43,733 nt of DNA, from the IMG/VR virus record IMGVR_UViG_3300010399_000016, positions 1 through 43,733 of that record; one strand, written 5' to 3'. The notes under the pieces are model-generated. The model searched no databases. It was not told the DNA's origin and was given only the letters and a program-made list of their open reading frames with translations. Source of the stretch: a virus. Positions 1 through 5,872 of this stretch are shown piece by piece (the first letter of the stretch is position 1; every line of letters begins with the position of its first letter). A program made the translations under genes and the position numbers.

Positions 1-123
1 CGTCCCGCACGCGGACCTTGCGCCGGTGGCCTAGGAAGCCCGCCACGCCAACCATGCCCCCGACTGCGCCGGCTGCACCCATGGCCGCGATGGCCGCATC
101 AGGGATGCCTTTCCGGGCCACCA
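1..123. repeat. Terminal redundancy, copy 1 (circular overlap)
   Basis: These 123 bases are identical to 43611-43733. They lie inside a coding frame rather than between genes, and joining the two ends gives one uninterrupted gene. The repeat is therefore best read as the overlap left when a circular or circularly permuted genome was assembled, not as a biological direct terminal repeat. Confidence 0.95.
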
Positions 124-418
124 TGGGCCAGTCACCCCCAGATCGCCACAGCAGGCCCGGCGCGAGGATGCTCTCGGGCTCCGGTGCGGCCCCAGGCGGC
201 TCCACGATCGGGAACTCGGCCGGCGCCAAGTGGACGACCTCGACCTCAGCCGGAACGGGTCGCGCTTTCGGCTTCTGCGCCACGGCTTGCCAACAGTGGC
301 GAGCGACCTTGACCTTGTGCTCGGTCGCCCGGAACTCGCGTTGCGTCAGGCACTCCCGCGCGGAGGCCGGGGCGAGTAGCGCGGCGGAGAGCAGGAGGGC
401 GGCGGCGATGCGGGTCAT
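1..418 (-). CDS. Exported single-span membrane protein, N-terminal part (gene cut by window edge)
   Basis: ATG at 418-416 overlaps the stop of the upstream gene (ATGA). The frame runs off the left edge and continues at 43610 down to a TGA at 43537-43539, giving 163 aa in the closed genome. Residues 1-20 form a signal peptide with an ASA cleavage site. A short Cys-containing segment follows (C23, C42), then a Pro/Glu-rich linker (about 50-85), a Gly/Ala-rich transmembrane helix (about 108-129) and a basic tail (HRRKVRVR). The predicted topology is periplasmic head, one membrane span and cytoplasmic tail. No family was recognised. A role in host-envelope interaction or superinfection exclusion is only a guess from topology. 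Confidence 0.8.
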   Translation of the reverse strand, partial: MTRIAAALLLSAALLAPASARECLTQREFRATEHKVKVARHCWQAVAQKPKARPVPAEVEVVHLAPAEFPIVEPPGAAPEPESILAPGLLWRSGGDWPMVARKGIPDAAIAAMGAAGAVGGMVGVAGFLGHRRKVRVRD

Positions 419-798
419 AGCCGGCCCTCCGCCTTGGCGATCACGTCACGCGCTTTCTCGTACTTTTCGGCTCTCCATGCATTCCACGCCGCTTCCATTT
501 GTTCGCGCGGGACTGCTCCGATGGCATCGTCTTTGCCGGGGGCGAGAATGCCTGTTTCCTGATGAAAGCGCTCGGCGACTCGCTCGAAGTAGTCGAGCGA
601 ATTCTCTCCCGGCAACTTGCCCAGATTGACGAGTCCCTTCAGCGCCGCCAGCATCTCGTCCACCGAGTCTCTGTGCGGTATGGCGCCCAGTTGCACAAAG
701 CCCAAGGCAGCGGCAATAGCATCAACCAAGCGATGCGGCTGCGGAATTGCCCCGTAACAGGCAAAGTGATCCTCGACGATCTTGCGCGCGCGCTTCAT
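415..798 (-). CDS. Conserved hypothetical phage protein (127 aa)
   Basis: The start ATG at 798-796 (MKRARKIVEDHF) is chosen because it lies just after the stop of the upstream gene; an upstream in-frame ATG at 858 would overlap that gene by about 50 bases. The product looks soluble and mainly alpha-helical, and its C-terminus is rich in Ala, Glu and Lys. No domain was recognised. It is translationally coupled (ATGA) to the exported membrane protein that follows. Confidence 0.7.
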   Translation of the reverse strand: MKRARKIVEDHFACYGAIPQPHRLVDAIAAALGFVQLGAIPHRDSVDEMLAALKGLVNLGKLPGENSLDYFERVAERFHQETGILAPGKDDAIGAVPREQMEAAWNAWRAEKYEKARDVIAKAEGRL

Positions 799-806
799 GG
801 GCCCAC

Positions 807-1031
807 TCACCGCCCATCCTCCCACTTGCACGGCGCCCCGAGCCCGTGCTTCGCGCACGTCGCGTCAAAGTCATGCATGCCCTCGGAGCCCGATGCATGC
901 TGAGCCCGGAGTTCCAACAGAAACGCCCGCAGCTCAGGCGTGGCGTGTATGTGCGCCGTGTCAGGGCTCTCGATCGTGACGAGCACTTGGCCGCTGATTC
1001 CGCCGTTGCCCTCGTAGCCAGACCACATCAT
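807..1031 (-). CDS. Hypothetical small protein (74 aa)
   Basis: The preferred start is the ATG at 1031-1029 (MMWSGYEG), which has AAAGGTG about seven bases upstream. An in-frame ATG at 1049 would add six residues and overlap the upstream gene. There is a short conserved-looking block with Asp, His and Cys (HDFDATCAKHG) and a C-terminal CKWEDGR. It lies within the leftward operon. No function can be assigned. Confidence 0.6.
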   Translation of the reverse strand: MMWSGYEGNGGISGQVLVTIESPDTAHIHATPELRAFLLELRAQHASGSEGMHDFDATCAKHGLGAPCKWEDGR

Positions 1032-1042
1032 GGTTGCACCTT

Positions 1043-1186
1043 TCACCATCCGGACGCGATGACGATAAGCGTCCCCAAAAGCGCGAAGCCGTATAATCTC
1101 AAATCGGTTGATGACAGGGGCTCTCCGCGAATCGCATGCGCAACGGCGGAAGCGCCGATGATGATAGCCAGCGCGATGCCCCTCAT
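1043..1186 (-). CDS. Small two-helix membrane protein (47 aa)
   Basis: ATG at 1186-1184 overlaps the upstream stop as ATGA, which supports this short frame. The sequence is almost all membrane: helix 1 at residues 3-18 (GIALAIIIGASAVAHA), a short polar turn (RGEPLSSTDLR), and helix 2 at 31-46. Hairpin-like two-span proteins of this size occur among phage holins and inner-membrane modulators. Its place in the early leftward operon, far from the late membrane genes, argues against a straightforward holin. Function unknown. Confidence 0.65.
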   Translation of the reverse strand: MRGIALAIIIGASAVAHAIRGEPLSSTDLRLYGFALLGTLIVIASGW

Positions 1187-1440
1187 GGATTCACCGCACG
1201 CGGGGCGTGGTCTTCGCACATGTGCCCATCGGTACGGCACCTGCATGGCAGTTCACGATGCGCCCGCGGCTTCGGCCGCCAGTCCGTCTCGGCGATCAGC
1301 GCCTCAGTGGCCGGCAGTGCGCCCCCGGTCTGCGCCATCAGCGTTGCGAGGCGCCTGTACGCCGCGGCATCCTTCGGGCTGCGCGTCGAGTGCGGCATCG
1401 TCGGCAAATTCTCGGCGGCGTCGTTGTGCAGGTCGCTCAT
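1183..1440 (-). CDS. Hypothetical protein with C-terminal Cys/His cluster (85 aa)
   Basis: The start ATG at 1440-1438 (MSDLHNDAAENL) overlaps the stop of the 30-codon gene before it (TGATG). The middle part is helical. The C-terminus holds two Cys, a His, then Cys and His (CRCRTDGHMCEDH), a plausible metal-binding cluster. It is coupled by ATGA to the next, two-helix membrane protein. Unrecognised family. Confidence 0.6.
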   Translation of the reverse strand: MSDLHNDAAENLPTMPHSTRSPKDAAAYRRLATLMAQTGGALPATEALIAETDWRPKPRAHRELPCRCRTDGHMCEDHAPRAVNP

Positions 1441-1532
1441 CACAATCCCCCGATTGCCCACATAGCGCCGCACCACACGGCGATCATGGCGAAGTCCGCG
1501 GCGTGCTCCGCGAGCGTGGAGAGGCGGGTCAT
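1440..1532 (-). CDS. 30-aa single-helix membrane peptide
   Basis: ATG at 1532-1530 overlaps the preceding stop as ATGA, and its own TGA (1442-1440) overlaps the next start as TGATG. Overlap at both ends, filling exactly the space between two neighbours, is the evidence for this very short gene. The sequence starts MTRLSTLAEHA and continues as one hydrophobic helix containing MIAVWCGAMWAIGGL. It would be a tiny inner-membrane peptide. Function unknown. Confidence 0.5.
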   Translation of the reverse strand: MTRLSTLAEHAADFAMIAVWCGAMWAIGGL

Positions 1533-1714
1533 GAGGTGGACTCTGTCCGGAATGTAATTCCATCATCCTCGATCTTCATGTGGGTGACCCTCTCATTGTC
1601 AAACACGCCGAGAATGGTAGACAGGCGCCGCCAAGAGATGAAACCGACCGCACCGGATGGCATATGCTCATTGTCGGTGAATTTGTGATTTTCGACATCG
1701 TAGATCGCCTTCAT
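1529..1714 (-). CDS. First gene of leftward operon, hypothetical (61 aa)
   Basis: The chosen start is ATG at 1714-1712 (MKAIYDVENHKF), which follows the leftward promoter candidate and has a GGAGCAGGGG purine run upstream. The reading frame is open further upstream into the opposite-strand regulator, but that part is probably not translated. The predicted protein is small and beta-rich, with a repeated pattern of short strands. No family was recognised. As the first gene it may be the earliest leftward product. Confidence 0.6.
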   Translation of the reverse strand: MKAIYDVENHKFTDNEHMPSGAVGFISWRRLSTILGVFDNERVTHMKIEDDGITFRTESTS

Positions 1715-1759
1715 CACCGCGCCCCTGCTCCCTAGCCGGTCATCCCGGCCGACGACGCG

Positions 1760-1788
1760 AGGATGCTCCGATCCGTGGGCAGCGTCAA
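1760..1788 (-). promoter_or_regulatory. Candidate leftward sigma-70 promoter
   Basis: On the minus strand the -35 is TTGACG (1788-1783), then 17 bases, then CATCCT as -10 (1765-1760). The -35 is strong and the -10 weak. It would start a transcript about 40 bases before the ATG at 1714. It faces away from the rightward promoter at 1796-1824, with only seven bases between the two -35 boxes. Confidence 0.45.
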
Positions 1789-1795
1789 TAGCTGG

Positions 1796-1824
1796 TTGCA
1801 AAAATATTTTCCTGGTGCTATAGA
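1796..1824 (+). promoter_or_regulatory. Rightward promoter with palindrome in the spacer; predicted leaderless start
   Basis: TTGCAA (1796-1801), a 17-base spacer and TATAGA (1819-1824) form a good sigma-70 promoter. A transcript starting six to seven bases past the -10 would begin at the ATG at 1831, and no Shine-Dalgarno sequence precedes that ATG. The spacer contains a perfect 10-bp palindrome AAAATATTTT (1801-1810), a natural operator candidate for a dimeric ribbon-helix-helix repressor such as the one encoded immediately downstream. Confidence 0.6.
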
Positions 1825-1830
1825 CCACCC

Positions 1831-2025
1831 ATGAAGAAAACCCGAGGTCGCCCCAAAGTCGGCTCGAAACCCATCCACGTGCGGTTTCCGCCAGCAGAGC
1901 TAAAGCGGCTTGACGCATGGATACTGCGCCAGCCTGACTCCCACCGCGTTACCCGTCCTGAGGCCGTTCGACGGATCGTGGCCGCAGCAGCGAACGCTGC
2001 GCTCGCCGCCGCAAAGGGGGAATGA
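1831..2025 (+). CDS. Ribbon-helix-helix transcription regulator 1 (64 aa)
   Basis: The short protein opens with a basic TRGRPKVG tail resembling an AT-hook, then has the RHH pattern: a beta strand (PIHVRF) followed by two helices (PAELKRLDAWIL and RPEAVRRIVAAA). RHH proteins bind DNA as dimers through the strand and usually repress their own promoter, as Arc and Mnt do in P22. The ATG lies at the predicted transcription start and lacks a ribosome-binding site, so translation is probably leaderless. A role as autorepressor or switch protein for both divergent operons is inferred from position and the palindrome in its promoter. Confidence 0.8.
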   Translation: MKKTRGRPKVGSKPIHVRFPPAELKRLDAWILRQPDSHRVTRPEAVRRIVAAAANAALAAAKGE

Positions 2026-2026
2026 C

Positions 2027-2335
2027 ATGACCGCCGAAGAACAGGCCGCCGAGCGGCTCACTTGCCCTCATTGCGGCAACGCGCTGGGGCTTGAAGTCAC
2101 CACCAAGCTGATGGCCGAATCGCGGGTAACTCTGCGCCTGGAGCCTCATCCCGGCGAGCGCCTTGATGCGAAGACTGTGGGAGGTTCGATCGAGAACATC
2201 AGCGAGCTTCTCAGCGCAGTCGGCGACGAGATGGGCGTCAAAACGATGGTTATCGTGGATGGCATCGAATCGCACGAAGGCAACATCGCGGTGCACCTGA
2301 TCGTGGCGCGTAACAAGGCAGAGGTGACGACATGA
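2027..2335 (+). CDS. Hypothetical protein with N-terminal CPHC motif (102 aa)
   Basis: ATG at 2027 follows an AGGGGG ribosome-binding site by six bases. Residues 13-16 are CPHC, half of a zinc ribbon, without a matching second pair. The rest alternates strands and helices and is acidic. It sits between the RHH regulator and a phage ABA-sandwich protein and ends in an ATGA overlap. Function unknown. Confidence 0.7.
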   Translation: MTAEEQAAERLTCPHCGNALGLEVTTKLMAESRVTLRLEPHPGERLDAKTVGGSIENISELLSAVGDEMGVKTMVIVDGIESHEGNIAVHLIVARNKAEVTT

Positions 2336-2715
2336 CCATCGCCGAGATCATCGCGCGCCTCGAAAACGCCACCGGTCCATCTATCGAGTTGGATGAGGAA
2401 ATCCGCTTGGCTGTAGGCGCGGAGTCGATCAACTACGGCTCGGCTGAGGGATTGGTCTCGACCGATGAGTGCTGCGGCCCTCCGGAATACACGTCGTCGC
2501 TCGACGTAGCGCTGACGCTGATGCCGGATGGTTGGAACATCAAATTGGAACGGTTTGCCGATGGCGACCTGTGGCAATGCTTCATTAGCCGGTATGTCGA
2601 TCACCAGAAAGAATATTACGCCAGTTGGGATGCCAAATTTGTGGCATATCCACCCGCCATCGCCCTGACGATAGCCGCCCTCCGCGCCCGCGAAGCCACG
2701 GAGCGCGCCGGATGA
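2332..2715 (+). CDS. Phage ABA-sandwich domain protein (127 aa)
   Basis: The N-terminus IIARLENATGPSIELDEEI, the middle TSSLDVALTLMPDGW and the C-terminus PAIALTIAALRARE match the pattern I associate with the phage ABA-sandwich family, a common small domain in accessory regions of phages with no known activity. Start ATG at 2332 overlaps the upstream stop and has GAGGTG six bases before it. It is coupled by ATGA to the RusA gene. Confidence 0.75.
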   Translation: MTIAEIIARLENATGPSIELDEEIRLAVGAESINYGSAEGLVSTDECCGPPEYTSSLDVALTLMPDGWNIKLERFADGDLWQCFISRYVDHQKEYYASWDAKFVAYPPAIALTIAALRAREATERAG

Positions 2716-3143
2716 GAGAGATCGTGCTTAGCCTACCGGCGCCCATATCCGTGAATCGCACGCGGCGGATCGACTGGCGAGCGCACCGCACCGTCTCGAC
2801 ATGGCAGTCCAGCGCGGACGGGTGGTTTCTGTCGCAGAAGCGGTCGCTAGCCCCTCCCATCGCCGGCCCCTACGAGCTGACCCTGACGCTGGCGGAAGGC
2901 TCCCGGATCGACGCGGACAACGCCTGCAAGCTCGTGATCGACGCCGTGCGCCGGTTCCGTCTCGTGACCGACGACGATCCGAAGCACATGCGCCGGCTTG
3001 TGGTCGAGTTCGGCGACGTGACCGGCTGCCGCGTGACGCTGCGGCCATGGCATCCGAGCACGGAATCCCTGATCGACGCTGGCGATCCGCCGTTGGACGA
3101 GGCCCTTGCCGCAGTGCGCAAGGCTGCGGAGGACATCCGATGA
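2712..3143 (+). CDS. rusA: RusA-family Holliday junction resolvase (143 aa)
   Basis: RusA enzymes cut four-way DNA junctions as dimers using three Asp and one Lys. Here D67, D69, K73 and D88 have exactly the spacing of the E. coli RusA residues D70, D72, K76 and D91, within RIDADNACKLVIDAVR and the following VTDDDP. The N-terminal PISVNRT is the usual family start. The length fits the family (about 120-145 aa). ATG at 2712 overlaps the preceding stop. The probable job is clearing branched DNA made by replication and the ERF recombinase before packaging. Confidence 0.9.
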   Translation: MREIVLSLPAPISVNRTRRIDWRAHRTVSTWQSSADGWFLSQKRSLAPPIAGPYELTLTLAEGSRIDADNACKLVIDAVRRFRLVTDDDPKHMRRLVVEFGDVTGCRVTLRPWHPSTESLIDAGDPPLDEALAAVRKAAEDIR

Positions 3144-3346
3144 AGATCCGCGCTGAGCCCTACGACAAGATTTCATATCGGCTCCTCGACGAATCCGGGA
3201 AGGTCGTCGGGTTTGCCCTCCTACTCGCCAATGGGCGGTGGGCGCCCTCCGACAAAGACGGACGACTCATTGCCAAGCGCAGTTTTCCAGCGCCGTCCGA
3301 CGTAGCCGACTGGTGGCCCGGAACCCCCCTTGCGCCGCCCCCGTAG
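3140..3346 (+). CDS. Hypothetical small protein (68 aa)
   Basis: ATG at 3140 overlaps the rusA stop, with GGAGG seven bases upstream. The predicted product is small and beta-rich, containing YRLLDESGKVVGFALLLANG and ending in a Pro-rich tail. It is the last gene of the first rightward block, followed by a 106-bp gap with inverted repeats. Unrecognised. Confidence 0.65.
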   Translation: MKIRAEPYDKISYRLLDESGKVVGFALLLANGRWAPSDKDGRLIAKRSFPAPSDVADWWPGTPLAPPP

Positions 3347-3452
3347 TTATGCCATCGTCACGCGTCGGCTAGCTACCGACACATGGAAACGGCGCGCGCG
3401 GCCTAGGGTCCCTTCCTAGGCCCGCCGCCTGCTCCGAAGGGACCGGAGTCTA
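3347..3452. promoter_or_regulatory. Intergenic region with two inverted repeats
   Basis: This 106-bp gap separates the first rightward block from the replication-type genes. It holds a near-perfect palindrome at 3364-3380 (GTCGG, bulged C, TAGCTA, CCGAC) and a perfect 8-bp inverted repeat at 3400-3422 (GGCCTAGG, 7-base loop, CCTAGGCC). Neither is followed by a T run, so they look more like operators or an RNA structure than a classical terminator. No convincing sigma-70 promoter was seen. The GGAG at 3445-3448 serves the next gene. Confidence 0.45.
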
Positions 3453-4238
3453 ATGACCTCCCGACCATGGATGCCATTGTATATCGCCGACTACCTGGCG
3501 GACACACAGCATTTGACGGCCAATGAACACGGGGCATATTTGCTCCTTCTGATGCATCACTGGCAGCACGGAAAACTTCCCAAATCGCAAGAGATGATGG
3601 CCCGCATAGCACGGGTTCACCCACCCCACTGGGCTAAGGTCTGGCGGGTCTTGAGTTCATTTTTCGAACCTCAAGAGGACGGGTCTTGGATTCAGAAACG
3701 GCTTGCTCTTGAGTTGATCAAGACCGCCGAAATCTCCAATAAACGCAAGGCAGCGGCCATGCAAAAGCACAGCAAAAGCTGTGCACATGCAGAGCAATTG
3801 CACACACACGCGCGCGCGTCTTCACAACCACAGCCACATAGTTCCGAAGCTAAAGCTTCGGCCCCGAAGCCGGCGCTGGCGGTGCCGATAGATGTCGACG
3901 TGGTCGGGGAAGATCCGAAAGCCAAGCTATTCCGAATCGGGAAAACGATTCTCGTGAGCTTCGGCGTTGCCGAACGCCGAACCGGAGCGCTTATCGGGCA
4001 ATGGCTCAAAGTCAGGCCAGACCCTGTCGGACTGCTTGCCGCAATCCAATTTTCCCGAGACCAGAACGTTGCAGAGCCAGTCGCCTACATCTCCACGATG
4101 CTAGCAAATGGCGGAGCGAGAAATGGAAAATCGAAGCCTAATATCTCAGAACTCGCCTTTGAACTTGCCGACGAAGTCCGCGAGCGGGAACGTCAGGCAA
4201 GCTCTTTCCGAGAGAATGACATTCTCGGAGGCCATTGA
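3453..4238 (+). CDS. DUF1376 replication-associated protein (261 aa)
   Basis: The N-terminal 90 residues match DUF1376: WMPLYIADYLADTQHLTANE at 6-25, then HGAYLLLLMHHW, KLPKSQEMMARIARV and a final strand with a basic helix. In phages this domain sits at the front of replication-initiator-like proteins (YdaU type), where it resembles a winged helix. Residues 115-150 are a low-complexity Ser/Pro/Ala linker, and the C-terminal part (from about 155) is helical. ATG at 3453 has GGAG five bases upstream. The next gene overlaps its end by 23 bases, as usual for initiator and loader pairs. A role in recruiting the host replisome is inferred. Confidence 0.75.
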   Translation: MTSRPWMPLYIADYLADTQHLTANEHGAYLLLLMHHWQHGKLPKSQEMMARIARVHPPHWAKVWRVLSSFFEPQEDGSWIQKRLALELIKTAEISNKRKAAAMQKHSKSCAHAEQLHTHARASSQPQPHSSEAKASAPKPALAVPIDVDVVGEDPKAKLFRIGKTILVSFGVAERRTGALIGQWLKVRPDPVGLLAAIQFSRDQNVAEPVAYISTMLANGGARNGKSKPNISELAFELADEVRERERQASSFRENDILGGH

Positions 4239-4932
4239 GGCTGTCGGACGGTTGATCTCCGCTTTCCCCAACGGTACACCACAAGACCCAAAGGGGTATA
4301 TCGGCGCCCTTTCCGGCATCTTGCTTGAATATCCACGGTCGATTGCGCTTCGGTGTGCCGACCTCAGGCTTGGCGTCGCGCGGGAAACGCGTTTTCTTCC
4401 GACCGTCGCCGACCTTGTCGCGTGGTGCGAGCGTGAAACCGCCTCCATGCGAGGAATCGTGGAGACGGAGGATCGAGAGGCTCGCATAATCCGCGAGATG
4501 GAGGCCCGCCGTTTGGAATCTGAGAAAATTGAAGCATCTCGCAGAGCGAGGCCGAGTTACGACGAGCTGAAGGCCAAGCATGGCCCAAACTGGGGGCTGA
4601 AGGGTGCGGCCGAGATCGACCACGCCGCCAAGGCGGCCCAGCGAGCGCAGTTGGACCGGGCGAACGAGCGCGTGCTTGCCAAAGCCTATGCCGCAGCCGG
4701 TGCGGAGCCCGCTGGTGCGCTATCGGCGTCGCCCTTGCTGGCCGCGGTCATTCGGCAGCAGGACGCATACAGGGCGGCAATACCGTCCGATACGCGGGAC
4801 CGGACCAAGCCGGCATACGACGGAGGCCCGACCATGCAACGCGTCGGAGCGCTCGCCCGCCATGTCATCGAGGATGCGCCGCCGGCCAGCCGCGACGACT
4901 TCCCGGTCGACACGTCCGAAATTCCGTTCTGA
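4216..4932 (+). CDS. Possible helicase-loader-like replication protein (238 aa)
   Basis: The chosen start is MTFSEAIEAV at 4216; an ATG at 4108 would overlap the upstream gene by 131 bases. The N-terminal 75 residues have a helical pattern with FPNGTPQDPKGYIGALSGIL, YPRSIALRCADLRLG and RFLPTVADLVAWCE. I know this arrangement from proteins next to DUF1376 initiators, and it recalls the small G39P-type loader domain. A charged coiled-coil stretch follows (about 85-125). No Walker motif is present, so it is not a DnaC-type ATPase. The replication role rests on context and weak similarity. Confidence 0.5.
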   Translation: MTFSEAIEAVGRLISAFPNGTPQDPKGYIGALSGILLEYPRSIALRCADLRLGVARETRFLPTVADLVAWCERETASMRGIVETEDREARIIREMEARRLESEKIEASRRARPSYDELKAKHGPNWGLKGAAEIDHAAKAAQRAQLDRANERVLAKAYAAAGAEPAGALSASPLLAAVIRQQDAYRAAIPSDTRDRTKPAYDGGPTMQRVGALARHVIEDAPPASRDDFPVDTSEIPF

Positions 4933-4943
4933 GAATCAGCGAA

Positions 4944-5099
4944 ATGGACAGCAGCGCCAAGCCATTGGCTGCAGAATTTCAGCCCAAGGGAATCGCCCCG
5001 CATGTGCTGGCTGAGCGCGACCGCCGCGAGACCGAGCTACGGTGCCGCCGGCTCGCCCGTGAGGCGGACCGGCTCGTGGCGGAGGACGCGGAGCGGTGA
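4944..5099 (+). CDS. Small charged helical protein (51 aa)
   Basis: ATG at 4944 begins an open frame of 51 codons filling the space between the loader-like gene and the convergent reverse gene at 5106. The sequence begins MDSSAKPLAAEFQPKG and then becomes a single highly charged Arg/Glu-rich helix (LAERDRRETELRCRRL). The ribosome-binding site is weak. Codon use fits its neighbours. Function unknown. Confidence 0.5.
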   Translation: MDSSAKPLAAEFQPKGIAPHVLAERDRRETELRCRRLAREADRLVAEDAER

Positions 5100-5105
5100 G
5101 GCTAT

Positions 5106-5363
5106 CTAGCTTGCCGCATACTCCGTGCACATGATCTCGACCCACTTTGCGGCCCAAGGAGCGACTTCGGTTCTGCGGTTCGAGGCCACCTGCCAAGCAG
5201 CGCCGAGCACGTCCCCATCTTCGTTTGAATACCGCATGCCATCGCGAACCAGATTGCGCACGGCCTGAATGTGGGCGCACTGCAGAGGGATGGCCGGGTC
5301 CAGCATGGCGATGATATCGTCCGCTGATTTTCGGTTGTCGCCAATTCCGATGCCGTATGTCAT
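5106..5363 (-). CDS. Lone reverse-strand hypothetical protein (85 aa)
   Basis: This is the only minus-strand gene inside the rightward early block. ATG at 5363-5361 has GGAG seven bases upstream and a good promoter (5391-5419) in front, and it ends in TAG at 5108-5106, facing the preceding gene. The protein (MTYGIGIGDNRKSADDIIAM at the start) appears helical, with a Trp-rich second half (AAWQVASNRR, APWAAKWVEIM). No family was recognised. Divergent pairing with an RHH regulator suggests a switch partner, antirepressor or toxin-like product; none of these is demonstrated. Confidence 0.65.
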   Translation of the reverse strand: MTYGIGIGDNRKSADDIIAMLDPAIPLQCAHIQAVRNLVRDGMRYSNEDGDVLGAAWQVASNRRTEVAPWAAKWVEIMCTEYAAS

Positions 5364-5390
5364 GTCCGTGCTCCGTTGTTCGATGAGGAG

Positions 5391-5419
5391 AATGTAAGAC
5401 GCGGTTGGACGTTATGCAA
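5391..5419 (-). promoter_or_regulatory. Leftward promoter of the reverse gene
   Basis: On the minus strand, TTGCAT (5419-5414), a 17-base spacer and TACATT (5396-5391) form a reasonable sigma-70 promoter about 28 bases from the start codon at 5363. It diverges from the rightward promoter at 5456-5484. Between the two -35 boxes lies a small inverted repeat GCAACTTTATTGC (5431-5443) that could be an operator. Confidence 0.5.
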
Positions 5420-5455
5420 TAGAAATCCGCGCAACTTTATTGCTTTCTTTCGGGC

Positions 5456-5484
5456 TTGACGGACAGAGTAAGAGCGTGTATTAC
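5456..5484 (+). promoter_or_regulatory. Rightward promoter; predicted leaderless start of second RHH gene
   Basis: TTGACG (5456-5461), a 17-base spacer and TATTAC (5479-5484) make a strong sigma-70 match. The ATG at 5493 begins nine bases after the last base of the -10, so the transcript would start at or within one to three bases of the start codon. No ribosome-binding site fits in that space. The geometry repeats that of the promoter at 1796-1824. Confidence 0.6.
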
Positions 5485-5492
5485 ATCGCGGC

Positions 5493-5672
5493 ATGAGCAC
5501 GCATGAAGACGATACCGTCACACTCAGGCTTCCGGCCGAACTCAAGATCGCATTGACCCGTGAGGCCAGCGCGGAGGAACGGACCCTGTCCGCGCACATC
5601 CGCATGCTGATCGCAGAAGCTCGTTCGGTGCGCGTCACCACATACCGCAAGCGCAGAGGAGAGGCGAAGTGA
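5493..5672 (+). CDS. Ribbon-helix-helix regulator 2, Arc-like (59 aa)
   Basis: The 59-codon frame starts MSTHEDD, then shows the RHH strand TVTLRLP and two helices (AELKIALTREASAEE and TLSAHIRMLIAEA), ending with a basic tail (TYRKRRGEAK). Size and layout resemble P22 Arc and ParD-like repressors. The start codon coincides with the predicted transcription start, as for the first RHH gene. It overlaps the next gene by GTGA. It probably represses its own and the opposing promoter; this is inferred from family behaviour and position. Confidence 0.8.
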   Translation: MSTHEDDTVTLRLPAELKIALTREASAEERTLSAHIRMLIAEARSVRVTTYRKRRGEAK

Positions 5673-5872
5673 AGACGTTCAACGTCACGATCCCGATCGC
5701 AGGGCACGCTTTCGTCGAGGTGGAGGCCGAAGACGAGAAGGCCGCGATTGCCAAAGCGATGGATGAGGTTTCCAGAGAGCATTTGGAGGAATGGACGCCC
5801 CTCGATCGCTTCAACAGTGGCAACGTCTGCTACTGCCCGCACCCGTGGGAAGTCACGGCGGAGGAAGCATGA
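5669..5872 (+). CDS. Small conserved phage protein (67 aa)
   Basis: GTG at 5669 overlaps the RHH stop (GTGA). The sequence has a beta-strand, acidic-strand and helix pattern (VTIPIAGHAFVEVEAEDEKA, then AIAKAMDEV) that I recognise from many small phage proteins, with a late CYCP. No function is known for the group. It follows the RHH gene directly and is coupled to it. Confidence 0.65.
   Translation: MKTFNVTIPIAGHAFVEVEAEDEKAAIAKAMDEVSREHLEEWTPLDRFNSGNVCYCPHPWEVTAEEA

Noticed and set aside
3799-3830. CA/CG simple repeat near the HTHARAS segment as a regulatory or Z-DNA site
   Set aside because: It is short and lies within the disordered linker codons of the DUF1376 gene; nothing supports more than low complexity.
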